Positions 16,821 through 24,984 are shown, counted from the stretch's first letter. The stretch is DNA of 45,758 nucleotides from Cupriavidus sp. 2SB (GCF_005503625.1 NZ_SCMX01000056.1:1-45758), one strand, 5' to 3'. Program-made: numbers and translations. Notes: generated by a model from the sequence alone, not told the origin.

Positions 16821-16870
16821 ACAGTTCCGAACAGTTTTCGAAGTACTGTTCAGTAGTTTTTACTGACAGT
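16821..16870. promoter_or_regulatory. Repeated ACAGT/ACTGT elements, candidate MocR operator
   Basis: Four copies of the pentamer occur: ACAGT at 16821 and 16831, ACTGT at 16845, ACAGT at 16866. The middle pair belongs to a perfect 7-bp inverted repeat, GAACAGT (16829-16835) and ACTGTTC (16845-16851), with a 9-base spacer. The cluster ends 31 bases before the MocR ATG at 16901. GntR/MocR proteins bind repeated or inverted short boxes, so autoregulation or control of the divergent DUF2917 gene is inferred. Confidence 0.4.
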
Positions 16871-16900
16871 TGCTCGCCAGTGCCCCCTGCCCCCGCTCCA

Positions 16901-18301
16901 ATGAAGCTCATTCTCGACCCCTCCACCGGCGTGCCGCTCACCGAGCAGATCGTGCTCGGCGTGAAGTCGTGGATCTCGTCCCGCGAAGCCACGCCGGGCG
17001 CGCGCCTGCCTTCGATTCGCGCACTGGCTGCCGAACACGGCATCAGCCGCTTTCCCGTGATCGAAGCCTATGACCGTCTGGTCTCGCAAGGCTTGGTCGA
17101 TTCGCGCCAGGGGTCGGGCTTCTATGTGGCCGAGAGCGCGCTGGCCGGTCGCAGCGGACGCGGCTGGTCGGACCCGAGCCTCGCCGAAGATCTGTCGCTG
17201 CACATCATCGACCAGTTCCACCATCCCAGCGGCACGCTGAAACTCGCGGGCGGCTTCGTGCCCGAGGAATGGCGCGATGTGGAAGGACTGACGCAGGCCA
17301 TCCGCCATATCACGCGCCACGACATCGACAGCGTGATCCACTACGCCACGCCGCTCGGCCATCCGGAACTACGCAAGCACGTGCTGACGCGCGTGCGTCA
17401 GGTGGGTGTGCAGGCCGATCTGTCGCAGGTGCTGATCACCTCGGGTGCGAGCCAGGCACTCGACCTGATCGTGCGCCATCTGCTGAAGCCGGGCGATACG
17501 GTCTTCGTCGAAGATCCCGGTTACTACAACCTGTTCGGCCTGCTGCGCATGCATGGCGTGCAACTCGTTGGTGTGCCGCACACGCCGAACGGTCCCGACC
17601 CGGAAGCGTGCGAGCGCCTGCTGCGCGAGCACAAGCCCAAGCTGTTCTTCACCAACAGCATCCTGCAGAATCCCACGGGCTCCACACTCGCGCCGCCCGT
17701 CGCGTTCCGCCTGCTCGAACTCGCGCGCAAGCACAACTTCCGATTCGTGGAAGACGATATCTTCTCGGACTTCCAGCTCAACTTCACGGATCGCCTGGCC
17801 ACGCTCGACCAGCTCGAACACGTGATCTACATCGGCGGATTCTCGAAGACGGTGTCTGCCGCGCTGCGCGTGGGTTATGTCGTGGCCGACAAGACGCTGA
17901 TCAAGGACCTGATCGATGTGAAGGTGCTGACGAGCGTGGCGGGATCGCACTTTGCGGAAGCGGTGACCGCGACGATGCTGGAGCGCGGCGCCTATCGCAA
18001 ATATGTGGAACGGTTGCGCGTGCGCACGCGCGAGGTGACGGCCGATGCGGTGAAGATTCTCGACCAGTACAACTGGGAAGTGTTCTGCGAGCCGGCCGGT
18101 GGCAACTTCCTGTGGGCACGGCCACGCGGCATCGAGGACTCGCGCGAGATCGTGACGATGGCCGAACGCTATGGCATCTCGCTGGCGCCGGGACATTTCT
18201 TCCGCCCCGGTGGCGAGACTTCGGCCTGGGTGCGCATCAACTCGGCCTATGCCGGCGATGCCCGCTCGCGCGCGTTCTTCGACGAAGCGGGCAACCGGTA
18301 A
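16901..18301 (+). CDS. MocR-type regulator: GntR helix-turn-helix fused to aminotransferase domain
   Basis: From the ATG at 16901 the product is 466 residues. The N-terminal winged helix (about 1-75) shows PLTEQIVLGVKSWI, PGARLPSIRALA and RFPVIEAYDRLVSQGLVDSR. The rest is a fold-type I PLP aminotransferase domain with GASQALDLIVRHLL, PGYYN, the NSILQNPTGS substrate loop, FVEDDIFSDF and the PLP-Lys motif GGFSKTVSAALRVGYV. MocR proteins are transcription factors that sense amines or PLP adducts; catalytic transaminase activity is usually not their role. Upstream in-frame starts (16745 and others) overlap the operator region and have no family match. The gene it controls is unknown; the divergent DUF2917 gene is the nearest candidate. 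Confidence 0.87.
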   Translation: MKLILDPSTGVPLTEQIVLGVKSWISSREATPGARLPSIRALAAEHGISRFPVIEAYDRLVSQGLVDSRQGSGFYVAESALAGRSGRGWSDPSLAEDLSLHIIDQFHHPSGTLKLAGGFVPEEWRDVEGLTQAIRHITRHDIDSVIHYATPLGHPELRKHVLTRVRQVGVQADLSQVLITSGASQALDLIVRHLLKPGDTVFVEDPGYYNLFGLLRMHGVQLVGVPHTPNGPDPEACERLLREHKPKLFFTNSILQNPTGSTLAPPVAFRLLELARKHNFRFVEDDIFSDFQLNFTDRLATLDQLEHVIYIGGFSKTVSAALRVGYVVADKTLIKDLIDVKVLTSVAGSHFAEAVTATMLERGAYRKYVERLRVRTREVTADAVKILDQYNWEVFCEPAGGNFLWARPRGIEDSREIVTMAERYGISLAPGHFFRPGGETSAWVRINSAYAGDARSRAFFDEAGNR

Positions 18302-18307
18302 CCTGAC

Positions 18308-18335
18308 GTCCCTCCCTCTTCATGGAAGGAGGGAC
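18308..18335. terminator. Hairpin between convergent genes
   Basis: GTCCCTCC (18308-18315) and GGAGGGAC (18328-18335) are perfect 8-bp arms with a 12-base loop. The hairpin lies between the stop of the MocR gene and the stop of the convergent lipoprotein gene. There is no T-run, so its role as a terminator is only probable from position. Confidence 0.45.
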
Positions 18336-18342
18336 TGTGCCC

Positions 18343-19185
18343 TTATGTCGGACGCTTGCACTCCAGGACCGTCATGCCGTGCTGCACGCCAGCCGCTGCG
18401 TTCAGGCGCCATGGCATCACGACGATATGGCCATCGCCCACACCGTCGCCGATGCTCAACGTGTATTCGATCGGCCTGGTGGGCGTGCTGGTCATCATGC
18501 CCACGAAGGTTGTGCCCCCGATCATCGTGAATGTGTGGTTGAACGTGACCGGCGTCGCATTGCCGTCTACCTGCGTCAGGACCAGGTTGGCGCTCACGGA
18601 AATCACGCCATCGGCGATGGTCATCGTCGACGTGCCTGCCATCGTCTCGCCCTTGCCCCTTGCAGTTCGCGGCGAGGTGATGTGCGGCGTGCACGTCAGC
18701 GTGCCATCGGCCTTGGCCTGCGCCGGGCGGTTGAACACGGCGTAGGACACGCCATTCGGCGTCGAGACTTCCCTGTTCCCATCGCTATCCTGGACCTTGC
18801 CGACCCAGTTGCCCATCGCAAAGGACGCGTTGCCCGCAATGCCACCGACGCCACCGCTGCTCGTGCTGTACGTGCTCAGCGCGGGGAATGTGCCATTCGC
18901 GGCCTGCTTCGCGCCACCCAGCGCGCCAACCCGCGTATCGAGTCCGACCGCCGCGAAGCGGGCATCGCTGCCTTCCACGAACGATGCTTCCACCGCGCCC
19001 ACCACCACGCTCGACGCTGGCTGCGTACCACCCGATGTACCGCTCGATGTACCGCTCGATGTACCGCCCGACGGGCCACTGGTAATCGTCGTTCCCGGAC
19101 CGTCGTCGCCACCACCGCAAGCCACCAGCGCCATTGCGCACAGCGCCACCGCGCCCAGGCGCATTACCTTTGCTTCAAGCTTCAC
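18343..19185 (-). CDS. Hypothetical outer-membrane-type lipoprotein
   Basis: I do not recognise the family. From the GTG at 19185 (GGGA about seven bases upstream) the product is about 280 residues; an ATG at 19164 would give 273. The N-terminus is a lipoprotein signal peptide: basic start, hydrophobic LGAVALCAMALVAC with a lipobox ending LVAC, then GGGDDG. Next comes a Ser/Gly/Thr linker (SGPSGGTSSGTSSGT, from a 12-bp tandem repeat) and a body rich in beta-strand-like stretches and in Gly, Ser and Thr. Asp after the Gly run does not sit at +2, so outer-membrane sorting is likelier than inner. It is monocistronic, convergent with the MocR gene and upstream of nothing on its own strand. Confidence 0.65.
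   Translation of the reverse strand: MKLEAKVMRLGAVALCAMALVACGGGDDGPGTTITSGPSGGTSSGTSSGTSGGTQPASSVVVGAVEASFVEGSDARFAAVGLDTRVGALGGAKQAANGTFPALSTYSTSSGGVGGIAGNASFAMGNWVGKVQDSDGNREVSTPNGVSYAVFNRPAQAKADGTLTCTPHITSPRTARGKGETMAGTSTMTIADGVISVSANLVLTQVDGNATPVTFNHTFTMIGGTTFVGMMTSTPTRPIEYTLSIGDGVGDGHIVVMPWRLNAAAGVQHGMTVLECKRPT
19033..19068. repeat. 12-bp tandem repeat, three units
   Basis: The unit CGATGTACCGCT occurs three times head to tail (last copy with one change). On the coding strand it encodes the repeated Ser-Gly-Thr-Ser linker of the lipoprotein, directly after the lipidated Cys region. Units are in frame, so changes in copy number would shorten or lengthen the linker without breaking the frame. 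Confidence 0.8.
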
Positions 19186-19418
19186 GTTGCATTCCCAATA
19201 ATTTCCCTCGCACGCAGGGCGCGGAACATCGTGGCCGGGGGAGTTACGGCAGATCCGGCGCCGTACGATGGGAAAGGATTCCCCTTGCCGCCAGGGTCGA
19301 TCAGTGATCGCCATGGACGGGCCGCGCAAGCGTAGCGATGGAGCAACCGCAGGAGCTTGAGGCGCGTCAAACGCAACGCCGGGGATTGCAATCTGAGGCA
19401 ATTGGCAACGACGGCAAC

Positions 19419-19444
19419 AAAAAAAGCGCTCCATCAAGGAGCGC
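19419..19444 (-). terminator. Intrinsic terminator downstream of mmsA
   Basis: On the minus strand GCGCTCC (19444-19438) pairs with GGAGCGC (19432-19426) around a 5-base loop, and is followed by seven T (19425-19419). It lies 24 bases after the mmsA stop. This is a textbook rho-independent terminator for the aminotransferase-mmsA unit. Confidence 0.85.
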
Positions 19445-19467
19445 CTTTTCAGCGAGAGGGGGAAGGA

Positions 19468-20985
19468 TTACTTCGCCACCGGCATCGTAAATTCGGCACC
19501 CTTCGCGATGCTGTCCGGCCAGCGTTGCATCACGCTCTTGTAGCGTGTGTAGAAGCGCACGCCTTCTTCGCCGTACGCGTGGTGATCGCCGAACAGCGAG
19601 CGCTTCCAGCCGCCGAACGAGTGCCACGCCATCGGCACCGGAATCGGTACGTTGATGCCGACCATGCCGACCTGGATCTGGCGCGCGAAGGCGCGGGCGA
19701 TGCCGCCGTCGCTGGTGTAGCAAGACACGCCGTTGCCGAACTCGTGCGCGTTGATCAGCGATACGGCTTCGGCAAAGTCATGCACGCGCACCACCGACAG
19801 CACCGGACCGAAGATCTCTTCCTTGTAGATCGTCATGTCCGGCTTCACGTTGTCGAACAGCGTGCCGCCGACAAAGAAGCCGTTGTCGTGGCCGTCCACC
19901 TTGTGGCCGCGACCATCGGTCACCAGCTTGGCGCCCTCGGCCACGCCGCGGGCGATGTAGCCCTCGACCTTGGCCTTGTGCGCGGCCGTCACCAGCGGGC
20001 CCATCTCGGCATCGTCTTCCATGCCGTTGCGGATCTTCAGCGCGGCAGCGCGCTCGGCCAGTCGCGGCACGAGCTTGTCGGCCACATCGCCAACCGCCAC
20101 GGCCACCGAGATCGCCATGCAGCGCTCACCTGCGGAGCCGTACGCAGCACCGATCAGTGCATCCACCGCCTGATCGAGATCCGCATCCGGCATGACCACG
20201 AGGTGGTTCTTCGCACCGCCCAGTGCCTGCACGCGCTTGCCGTGCTTTGTGCCTTCCGTGTAGATGTACTCGGCGATCGGCGTGGAGCCGACGAACGACA
20301 GCGCCTGCACATCGGGATGCGCTAGCAGCGCATCGACAGCGGTCTTGTCGCCCTGCACGACGTTGAACACGCCATCAGGCAGACCTGCCTGCTTGAGAAG
20401 ATCGGCGATCAGCAGGCTTGGCGACGGGTCACGCTCAGACGGCTTCAGCACGAACGTGTTGCCGCAGGCCAGCGCCACCGGGAACATCCACATCGGCACC
20501 ATCACCGGGAAGTTGAACGGCGTGATGCCGGCCACCACGCCCAGCGGCTGGCGCAGATTCCAGTTGTCGATGCCACCGCCAATGTTGTCGGTGAAGTCGG
20601 TCTTGAGCAGGTTGGGAATGCCGCAGGCAAACTCCACCACTTCGATGCCGCGCGTGACTTCGCCCTTGGCATCCGAGAACACCTTGCCGTGCTCGCGCGT
20701 GATCAGCGCGGCCAGATCGTCGTGATGGCGGTCCAGCAGTTCCTTGAACTTGAAGAGGATGCGCGCGCGGCGCAGCGGCGGCATTTCTGCCCAGGCAGGC
20801 CAGGCGGCCTTGGCTGCGGCCACGGCTGCCGCCACATCGTCGGCGGTGCCCATGGCCACGCGTGCGGCCACGTCGCCGGTGGCCGGGTTGAACACATCGG
20901 CAAAGCGATCGGTGGCGGCGCGCTGCACGGTGCCGCCGATGTAGTGGTGGATTTCGGCGATCTGCCGGTTTTCTGCGATGTTCAC
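19468..20985 (-). CDS. mmsA: CoA-acylating methylmalonate-semialdehyde dehydrogenase
   Basis: The 505-residue protein begins at a GTG (20985), with AGAGGAAG six bases upstream, and reads MNIAENRQIAEIHHYIGG. It is an aldehyde-dehydrogenase-fold enzyme with the MmsA traits GITPFNFPVMVPMWMFPVALA, FVGSTPIAEYIYTEGTKHGKRVQALGGAKN and the catalytic Cys in GSAGERCMAISVAVAVG. MmsA converts malonate semialdehyde or methylmalonate semialdehyde plus CoA and NAD to acetyl-CoA or propionyl-CoA, CO2 and NADH. It lies 50 bases after the omega-aminotransferase gene, whose product would supply malonate semialdehyde from beta-alanine. The two form a catabolic operon with a MocR regulator divergent to it. The frame continues upstream to 21372 but that part overlaps the aminotransferase gene. 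Confidence 0.93.
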   Translation of the reverse strand: MNIAENRQIAEIHHYIGGTVQRAATDRFADVFNPATGDVAARVAMGTADDVAAAVAAAKAAWPAWAEMPPLRRARILFKFKELLDRHHDDLAALITREHGKVFSDAKGEVTRGIEVVEFACGIPNLLKTDFTDNIGGGIDNWNLRQPLGVVAGITPFNFPVMVPMWMFPVALACGNTFVLKPSERDPSPSLLIADLLKQAGLPDGVFNVVQGDKTAVDALLAHPDVQALSFVGSTPIAEYIYTEGTKHGKRVQALGGAKNHLVVMPDADLDQAVDALIGAAYGSAGERCMAISVAVAVGDVADKLVPRLAERAAALKIRNGMEDDAEMGPLVTAAHKAKVEGYIARGVAEGAKLVTDGRGHKVDGHDNGFFVGGTLFDNVKPDMTIYKEEIFGPVLSVVRVHDFAEAVSLINAHEFGNGVSCYTSDGGIARAFARQIQVGMVGINVPIPVPMAWHSFGGWKRSLFGDHHAYGEEGVRFYTRYKSVMQRWPDSIAKGAEFTMPVAK

Positions 20986-21035
20986 TGCGGTCTTCCTCTC
21001 GGTGTCTCGGGGTGTGCCGTTCTTGCGGGCAGGTC

Positions 21036-22367
21036 TTACTGGATGCTCTGCAGCGCCTGCTTCACGGTGTCGAACAACTTGTCGATCTCGGCCTCGGAAA
21101 TGATCAGCGGCGGCGAGAACGCCAGGATGTCGCCGGTGTAGCGTACCAGCACGCCCAGTTCGAAGCACTTCAGGAACGCCTCGTAGGCGCGCGCACCCGG
21201 TGCGCCGGGACGCGATTCCAGTTCCACGCCCGCCACCATGCCGAGGTTGCGAATGTCCTTCACGTGCGGCGCATCGCGCAGGCCATGCACGGCAGCCTCG
21301 AACTTCGGTGCCATCTCCGCAGCGCGTTCGAACAGCTTGTCGCGCTTGTAGAGGTCGAGCGTGGCGATACACGCGGCCATGGCCAGCGGATGGCCCGAGT
21401 ACGTGTAGCCGTGCGGCAGTTCGATGCCACCCTGCGGCGCGGCATTGACCACGGCGTCGTGCACCTCGCGGCGCACGGCCACGGCACCCATCGGCACGGC
21501 GGCATTGTTGATGGCCTTGGCCATCGTGATCAGGTCCGGCGTGACCTTCAGGCGCTCGGCAGCGGTGGCCGCGCCAAGACGGCCGAATGCCGTGATGACC
21601 TCGTCGAAGATCAGCAGGATGCCGTGCTTGCTCGTGATCTCGCGCAGCTTTTCCAGATAGCCCACGGGCGGGATCAGCACGCCAGCGGAACCTGCCATCG
21701 GTTCGACGATCACGGCGGCAATGTTCGATGCATCGTGCAGCGCCACCAGACGCTCCAGTTCATCGGCGAGATGCGCGCCCCATTGCGGCTGGCCCTTCGA
21801 GAACGCCGCCTCGGCGATGTTCAGCGTGGCCGGCAGGTGATCGGTGCCGGGCATCACGTTGGCCGACCACATCTTGCGGTTCGGGCCGATGCCGCCCACG
21901 CCCAGGCCGCCAAAGCCCACGCCGTGATAGCCGCGCTCGCGGCCGATGATGCGCGTGCGCGTGCCTTCGCCGCGAGCGCGGTGATAGGCCAGCGCGATCT
22001 TCAGCGCCGTATCGACCGATTCCGAACCCGAGTTCGTGAAGAAGATGCGATCCAGCCCCTTCGGCATCAGCGCCGCCACCTTGGTCGCTGCTTCGAATTC
22101 AAGCGGATGCCCCATCTGGAACGGCGGCGCGTAGTCCAGCGTGGCCGCCTGCTGCGCGATGGCTTCCACGATCTCCTTGCGTGCATGACCAGCCGCCACG
22201 CACCACAGACCGGCGCAGCCATCGAGGATCTCGCGGCCATCGTGCGTCGTGTAGTACATGCCGTTGGCCGACGCCAGCAGGCGCGGCGCGCTCTTGTACT
22301 GGCGATTGGCCGTAAAGGGCATCCACAAGGCTTCGAGATCGGGAATCACGGTCTTGGCGGCGTCCAT
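21036..22367 (-). CDS. Omega-amino acid (beta-alanine):pyruvate aminotransferase
   Basis: The 443-residue protein is a class III PLP aminotransferase. It opens LEALWMPFTANRQYKSAPRLL, typical of beta-alanine:pyruvate transaminases. Further motifs are FTNSGSESVDTALKIA, RERGYHGVGFGGLGVGG, the metal/PLP-phosphate LLIFDEVITAFGR and the PLP-Lys segment ITMAKAINNAAVPMGAV. It would transfer the amino group of beta-alanine (or another omega-amino acid) to pyruvate, giving malonate semialdehyde and alanine. AGGAGA sits five bases before the ATG at 22367; the upstream ATG at 22421 is in the leader. With mmsA downstream and a MocR gene divergent upstream, the set resembles bau/oapT-type loci. Confidence 0.9.
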   Translation of the reverse strand: MDAAKTVIPDLEALWMPFTANRQYKSAPRLLASANGMYYTTHDGREILDGCAGLWCVAAGHARKEIVEAIAQQAATLDYAPPFQMGHPLEFEAATKVAALMPKGLDRIFFTNSGSESVDTALKIALAYHRARGEGTRTRIIGRERGYHGVGFGGLGVGGIGPNRKMWSANVMPGTDHLPATLNIAEAAFSKGQPQWGAHLADELERLVALHDASNIAAVIVEPMAGSAGVLIPPVGYLEKLREITSKHGILLIFDEVITAFGRLGAATAAERLKVTPDLITMAKAINNAAVPMGAVAVRREVHDAVVNAAPQGGIELPHGYTYSGHPLAMAACIATLDLYKRDKLFERAAEMAPKFEAAVHGLRDAPHVKDIRNLGMVAGVELESRPGAPGARAYEAFLKCFELGVLVRYTGDILAFSPPLIISEAEIDKLFDTVKQALQSIQ

Positions 22368-22447
22368 ACTTTCTCCTGTTCGCAATGCGCGGGGCGTGGC
22401 GGCATGCCACGGATTGGGCAACTCTACCGGCGGGGTCCGAACTCAAG

Positions 22448-22506
22448 AATATACGGTCTCCACGGCTCCGCCTGACCGTACAGGTCAAGATGCCCAGACC
22501 GTACAG
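22448..22506 (-). promoter_or_regulatory. Aminotransferase promoter with two direct MocR boxes
   Basis: GACCGTACAG occurs twice in direct orientation at 22474-22483 and 22497-22506, 23 bases apart, that is about two helical turns. On the minus strand a TATATT -10 (22453-22448) stands 17 bases below a poor -35 region (GTCAGG, 22476-22471) which the nearer box overlaps. Two direct boxes upstream of, and touching, a weak -35 is the activator layout known for MocR proteins such as GabR and PdxR. Transcription would start near 22441, giving a 70-80-base leader for the aminotransferase gene. Confidence 0.6.
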
Positions 22507-22634
22507 ATGCAACGCATGGCGAATCCGGCTCCGCAGTTGCACGACACCCGCTGTTACATCGATGAAACAGCCGATTCACGCTGCGGCGCGTCAAATTTCC
22601 CCCATCGCCACCCGGCCTGCCACAAGCCATTACA

Positions 22635-22642
22635 CTGTACAG
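22635..22642. promoter_or_regulatory. Third CTGTACAG box before the MocR gene
   Basis: The perfect palindrome CTGTACAG shares TGTACAG/GTACAG with the two upstream boxes and lies 23 bases before the MocR ATG at 22666. It overlaps a possible TACACT -10 (22631-22636). Binding here would be expected to repress the regulator gene itself. Confidence 0.45.
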
Positions 22643-22665
22643 GTTTCGATTTTCCCGAGCGCCGC

Positions 22666-24114
22666 ATGCTCAACCTGAATCTTGTCCGCAGCCGCCGTGG
22701 CGGTGAAACCCTGACCGAGCAGATCGTGGCAGCCATCGCCGCCATGGTCGATCAGCGCGCGCTGCGTGCTGGCACCGCGCTGCCTTCGGTGCGGCGTCTG
22801 GCGCAGCAGCACAACGTCAGCACCTTCACGGTGGCCGAAGCCTATGGCCGGCTGACGGCATTGGGCTATCTGGCGGCGCGCCCCGGCTCGGGCTACACGG
22901 TGGCCCATCGCCACACGCCTTCGGGTCATGCACGCGCGCCGCACTGGGAGGTGCCCGGACTTAACGCAGCGTGGCTGCTCTCCGATGTATTCGCCGATCA
23001 CTCCGTGCCGATCAAGGCGGGCGCGGGCTGGCTGCCGGGTGACTGGCTCAACGAGGAAGGCTTGCACCAGGCCATGCGCAGTGCATCGCGCGTGCCGGCC
23101 GCGCAGGTGTCCGGCTATGGCCACCCCTACGGATTCGGCGCGTTGCGCGAGCACATCGCCACGCATCTGAGCCAGTACGGCATGCCCGTGCAGTCGCAGC
23201 AGGTAGTGCTGACGCAGGGCGCAACGCAGGCACTGGACCTCGTGGTCCGCACATTATTGCGACCGGGCGATACCGTGCTCGTGGAAGCCCCTTGCTACTG
23301 CAACCTGCTGCAGATCCTGCGGCTGGCCGGATTGCGTGCCATTGGCGTGCCGCGCACCGCGGCGGGTCTGGACACCGATGCGCTCGAAGACGCCATTCGC
23401 CATCACAGCCCCCGTGCGTTGTTCGTCAACACGGTGCTGCAGAATCCCACCGGCGCCAGCCTGACCAGCATGAACGCGTTCCGCGTGCTGCAACTGGCCG
23501 AGCAGCATCGGCTGCTTGTGGTCGAAGACGATATCTATCGCGAACTCGCCCCCGCCGGCTCACCGATGCTGGCGGCCATGGATGGCTTGTCGCAAGTGGT
23601 CTACGTGAACGGATTTTCGAAGACGATCGCGCCGTCGCTGCGCGTGGGCTATCTGGCGGCCAGCCCTGACCTTGCCAAGGCATTCGCGCGCACCAAGATG
23701 GCGGTGGGCCTGACCTCGTCGGAGGTGACCGAGCGGCTTGTGTATTCGGTACTGACGAGTGGCCACTATGGGCGGCATGTGGCGGCGCTGGCCGAACGGT
23801 TACGCGCGCAACAGGATCACGTGTCGGAAAAAATGGAAGCGCATGGGCTGGAAATCATGCTGCGGCCCGACGGCGGCATGTTCACATGGGCGCGACTGGC
23901 GCCGGGGCACGATGGCGTCGCCGTGAGCGGCAATCACCTGGCCACGCTGGCGCTGGAGCACGGAATCTGGCTGGCGCCGGGCGCGTATTTCGATCCAGCG
24001 GAAGCAGACTCGCCGTGGATCCGGTTCAACGTGGCCACCAGCGACGCCCCCGAGTTGTGGGCGTTCTTCGATGCCGTCCGCAGCGGCGGGACCGCGATGG
24101 TCCGCGCCGCCTGA
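22666..24114 (+). CDS. MocR-type regulator, probable activator of the aminotransferase-mmsA operon
   Basis: From the ATG at 22666 the product is 482 residues. The GntR-type winged helix (about 1-75) contains ETLTEQIVAAIAAMV, AGTALPSVRRLAQQHNVSTFTVAEAYGRL. The aminotransferase-like domain has TQGATQALDLVVRTLLRPGDTVLVE, NTVLQNPTGAS, VVEDDIYREL and the PLP-Lys segment NGFSKTIAPSLRVGYL. The gene is head to head with the omega-aminotransferase gene and three related CTGTAC/GTACAG boxes lie in the 298-base gap, which makes it the likely regulator of that operon. It resembles the MocR protein at 16901 in layout but differs throughout. The frame extends upstream to 22258 without family support. Confidence 0.87.
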   Translation: MLNLNLVRSRRGGETLTEQIVAAIAAMVDQRALRAGTALPSVRRLAQQHNVSTFTVAEAYGRLTALGYLAARPGSGYTVAHRHTPSGHARAPHWEVPGLNAAWLLSDVFADHSVPIKAGAGWLPGDWLNEEGLHQAMRSASRVPAAQVSGYGHPYGFGALREHIATHLSQYGMPVQSQQVVLTQGATQALDLVVRTLLRPGDTVLVEAPCYCNLLQILRLAGLRAIGVPRTAAGLDTDALEDAIRHHSPRALFVNTVLQNPTGASLTSMNAFRVLQLAEQHRLLVVEDDIYRELAPAGSPMLAAMDGLSQVVYVNGFSKTIAPSLRVGYLAASPDLAKAFARTKMAVGLTSSEVTERLVYSVLTSGHYGRHVAALAERLRAQQDHVSEKMEAHGLEIMLRPDGGMFTWARLAPGHDGVAVSGNHLATLALEHGIWLAPGAYFDPAEADSPWIRFNVATSDAPELWAFFDAVRSGGTAMVRAA

Positions 24115-24138
24115 CGGCTGGCAGTCCTGCGCAGGCGC

Positions 24139-24726
24139 TCAGAAGCGGTAGCGCACGTAACCCGTATAGAAGTTGCTGCCCGGGTTGGGTTCCTTGATCC
24201 CGGCATTGGAGATGTGCTGGAAGCGGAAGCCCACTTCGGTGGCGGCGTTCTTGCCGAAGCCCACACCTACGCCGAGCATGTCCGAGAACTGGAACGCACT
24301 GCCCATCCGATGTTCATCGGACGTGCCCGCGTGGCTCAGCACGCGCAGGCCTACCGATCCCTCGACGAACGGCACGAAGTAGCCGCCGCGCTTTTCCACG
24401 CGCAGGATTGGCGAAATACCGAATTCGACCAGATTCTGCTGGTTGGTGCCGCCACGCGTATCCCAGCCAGCCAGGTTCACTTCGGCCTGCAGGCGGAACA
24501 GCCAGCCCTGCGGATTGCCATACTGAATCGGCGTGTTGAAGTTGATGCCGACTTCGTACTTGTTGACATCATGGCTCGTGTCACGGCCATAGGCCACATG
24601 CACGGCGGGGTGTTTCCAGCCCACCAGCTCCTCGGCGCTGGCCGCCGAACTGGCACCCGCCACCAATGCGGCAGCGGCCACGGTTCGGCCCAGGAGCTTC
24701 ATGCGGGAACGTGGGGCAGTAGACAT
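24139..24726 (-). CDS. pagL: PagL-type lipid A 3-O-deacylase (acyloxyacyl hydrolase family)
   Basis: The 195-residue product starts at the ATG at 24726 and has a signal peptide (LLGRTVAAAALVAGASSAASA, cleavage after ASA about residue 30). The mature part is an eight-stranded outer-membrane barrel by pattern: alternating strands, a GxGxGFGK turn and a C-terminal strand ending in Phe (YVRYRF). The PagL active-site motif is seen as FQHISNAGI, with the catalytic His and Ser. Fourteen residues after that His, where P. aeruginosa PagL has the Glu of the triad, this protein has Asn (PGSNFY). PagL removes the 3-O acyl chain of lipid A. No good ribosome site precedes 24726, and upstream in-frame ATGs exist (24753, 24765). 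It is preceded by an unusual long leader. Confidence 0.82.
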   Translation of the reverse strand: MSTAPRSRMKLLGRTVAAAALVAGASSAASAEELVGWKHPAVHVAYGRDTSHDVNKYEVGINFNTPIQYGNPQGWLFRLQAEVNLAGWDTRGGTNQQNLVEFGISPILRVEKRGGYFVPFVEGSVGLRVLSHAGTSDEHRMGSAFQFSDMLGVGVGFGKNAATEVGFRFQHISNAGIKEPNPGSNFYTGYVRYRF

Positions 24727-24844
24727 GTTTCGTTCTTGTTGTGCTTTCTTCATGTTGAAAGGCATCGAAGAGAGAGGGCTCGGAAAAACAACGCACTCGA
24801 CACGCCCTCGCCCGTCCCTTCCATTCGGCAGCGGGGAACGCGGG

Positions 24845-24934
24845 TCAGGCCCAGAGCCGCTCCACCAGCCAGCCTGCGGCAACACAAAGGCCGAGCCAGA
24901 CAGCGAGGCAGCTTGCAATAAATCGGTACGTCAT
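24845..24934 (-). CDS. Possible 29-residue single-pass membrane peptide
   Basis: Within the leader of the pagL-like gene an ATG at 24934 opens 29 codons closed by TGA. The peptide starts MTYRFIAS and continues as one hydrophobic stretch (CLAVWLGLCVAAGWL) ending VERLWA, that is, a short basic N-terminus, one transmembrane helix, and a charged tail. It begins about 45 bases after the predicted start of transcription from the AcrR-like promoter at 24985-25014. No Shine-Dalgarno sequence is visible, which argues against it. Function is unknown; leader peptide, small membrane protein and chance ORF all remain possible. Confidence 0.3.
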   Translation of the reverse strand: MTYRFIASCLAVWLGLCVAAGWLVERLWA

Positions 24935-24984
24935 TGTTTGTATGAACAGCAGGTGGGGATTTTTTGAACGAATTTTCGCCGCGC

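Noticed and set aside
24753..24918. In-frame upstream starts of the PagL-like gene
   Set aside because: They would add charged residues before the signal peptide and have no ribosome sites; the ATG at 24726 gives a normal signal peptide.
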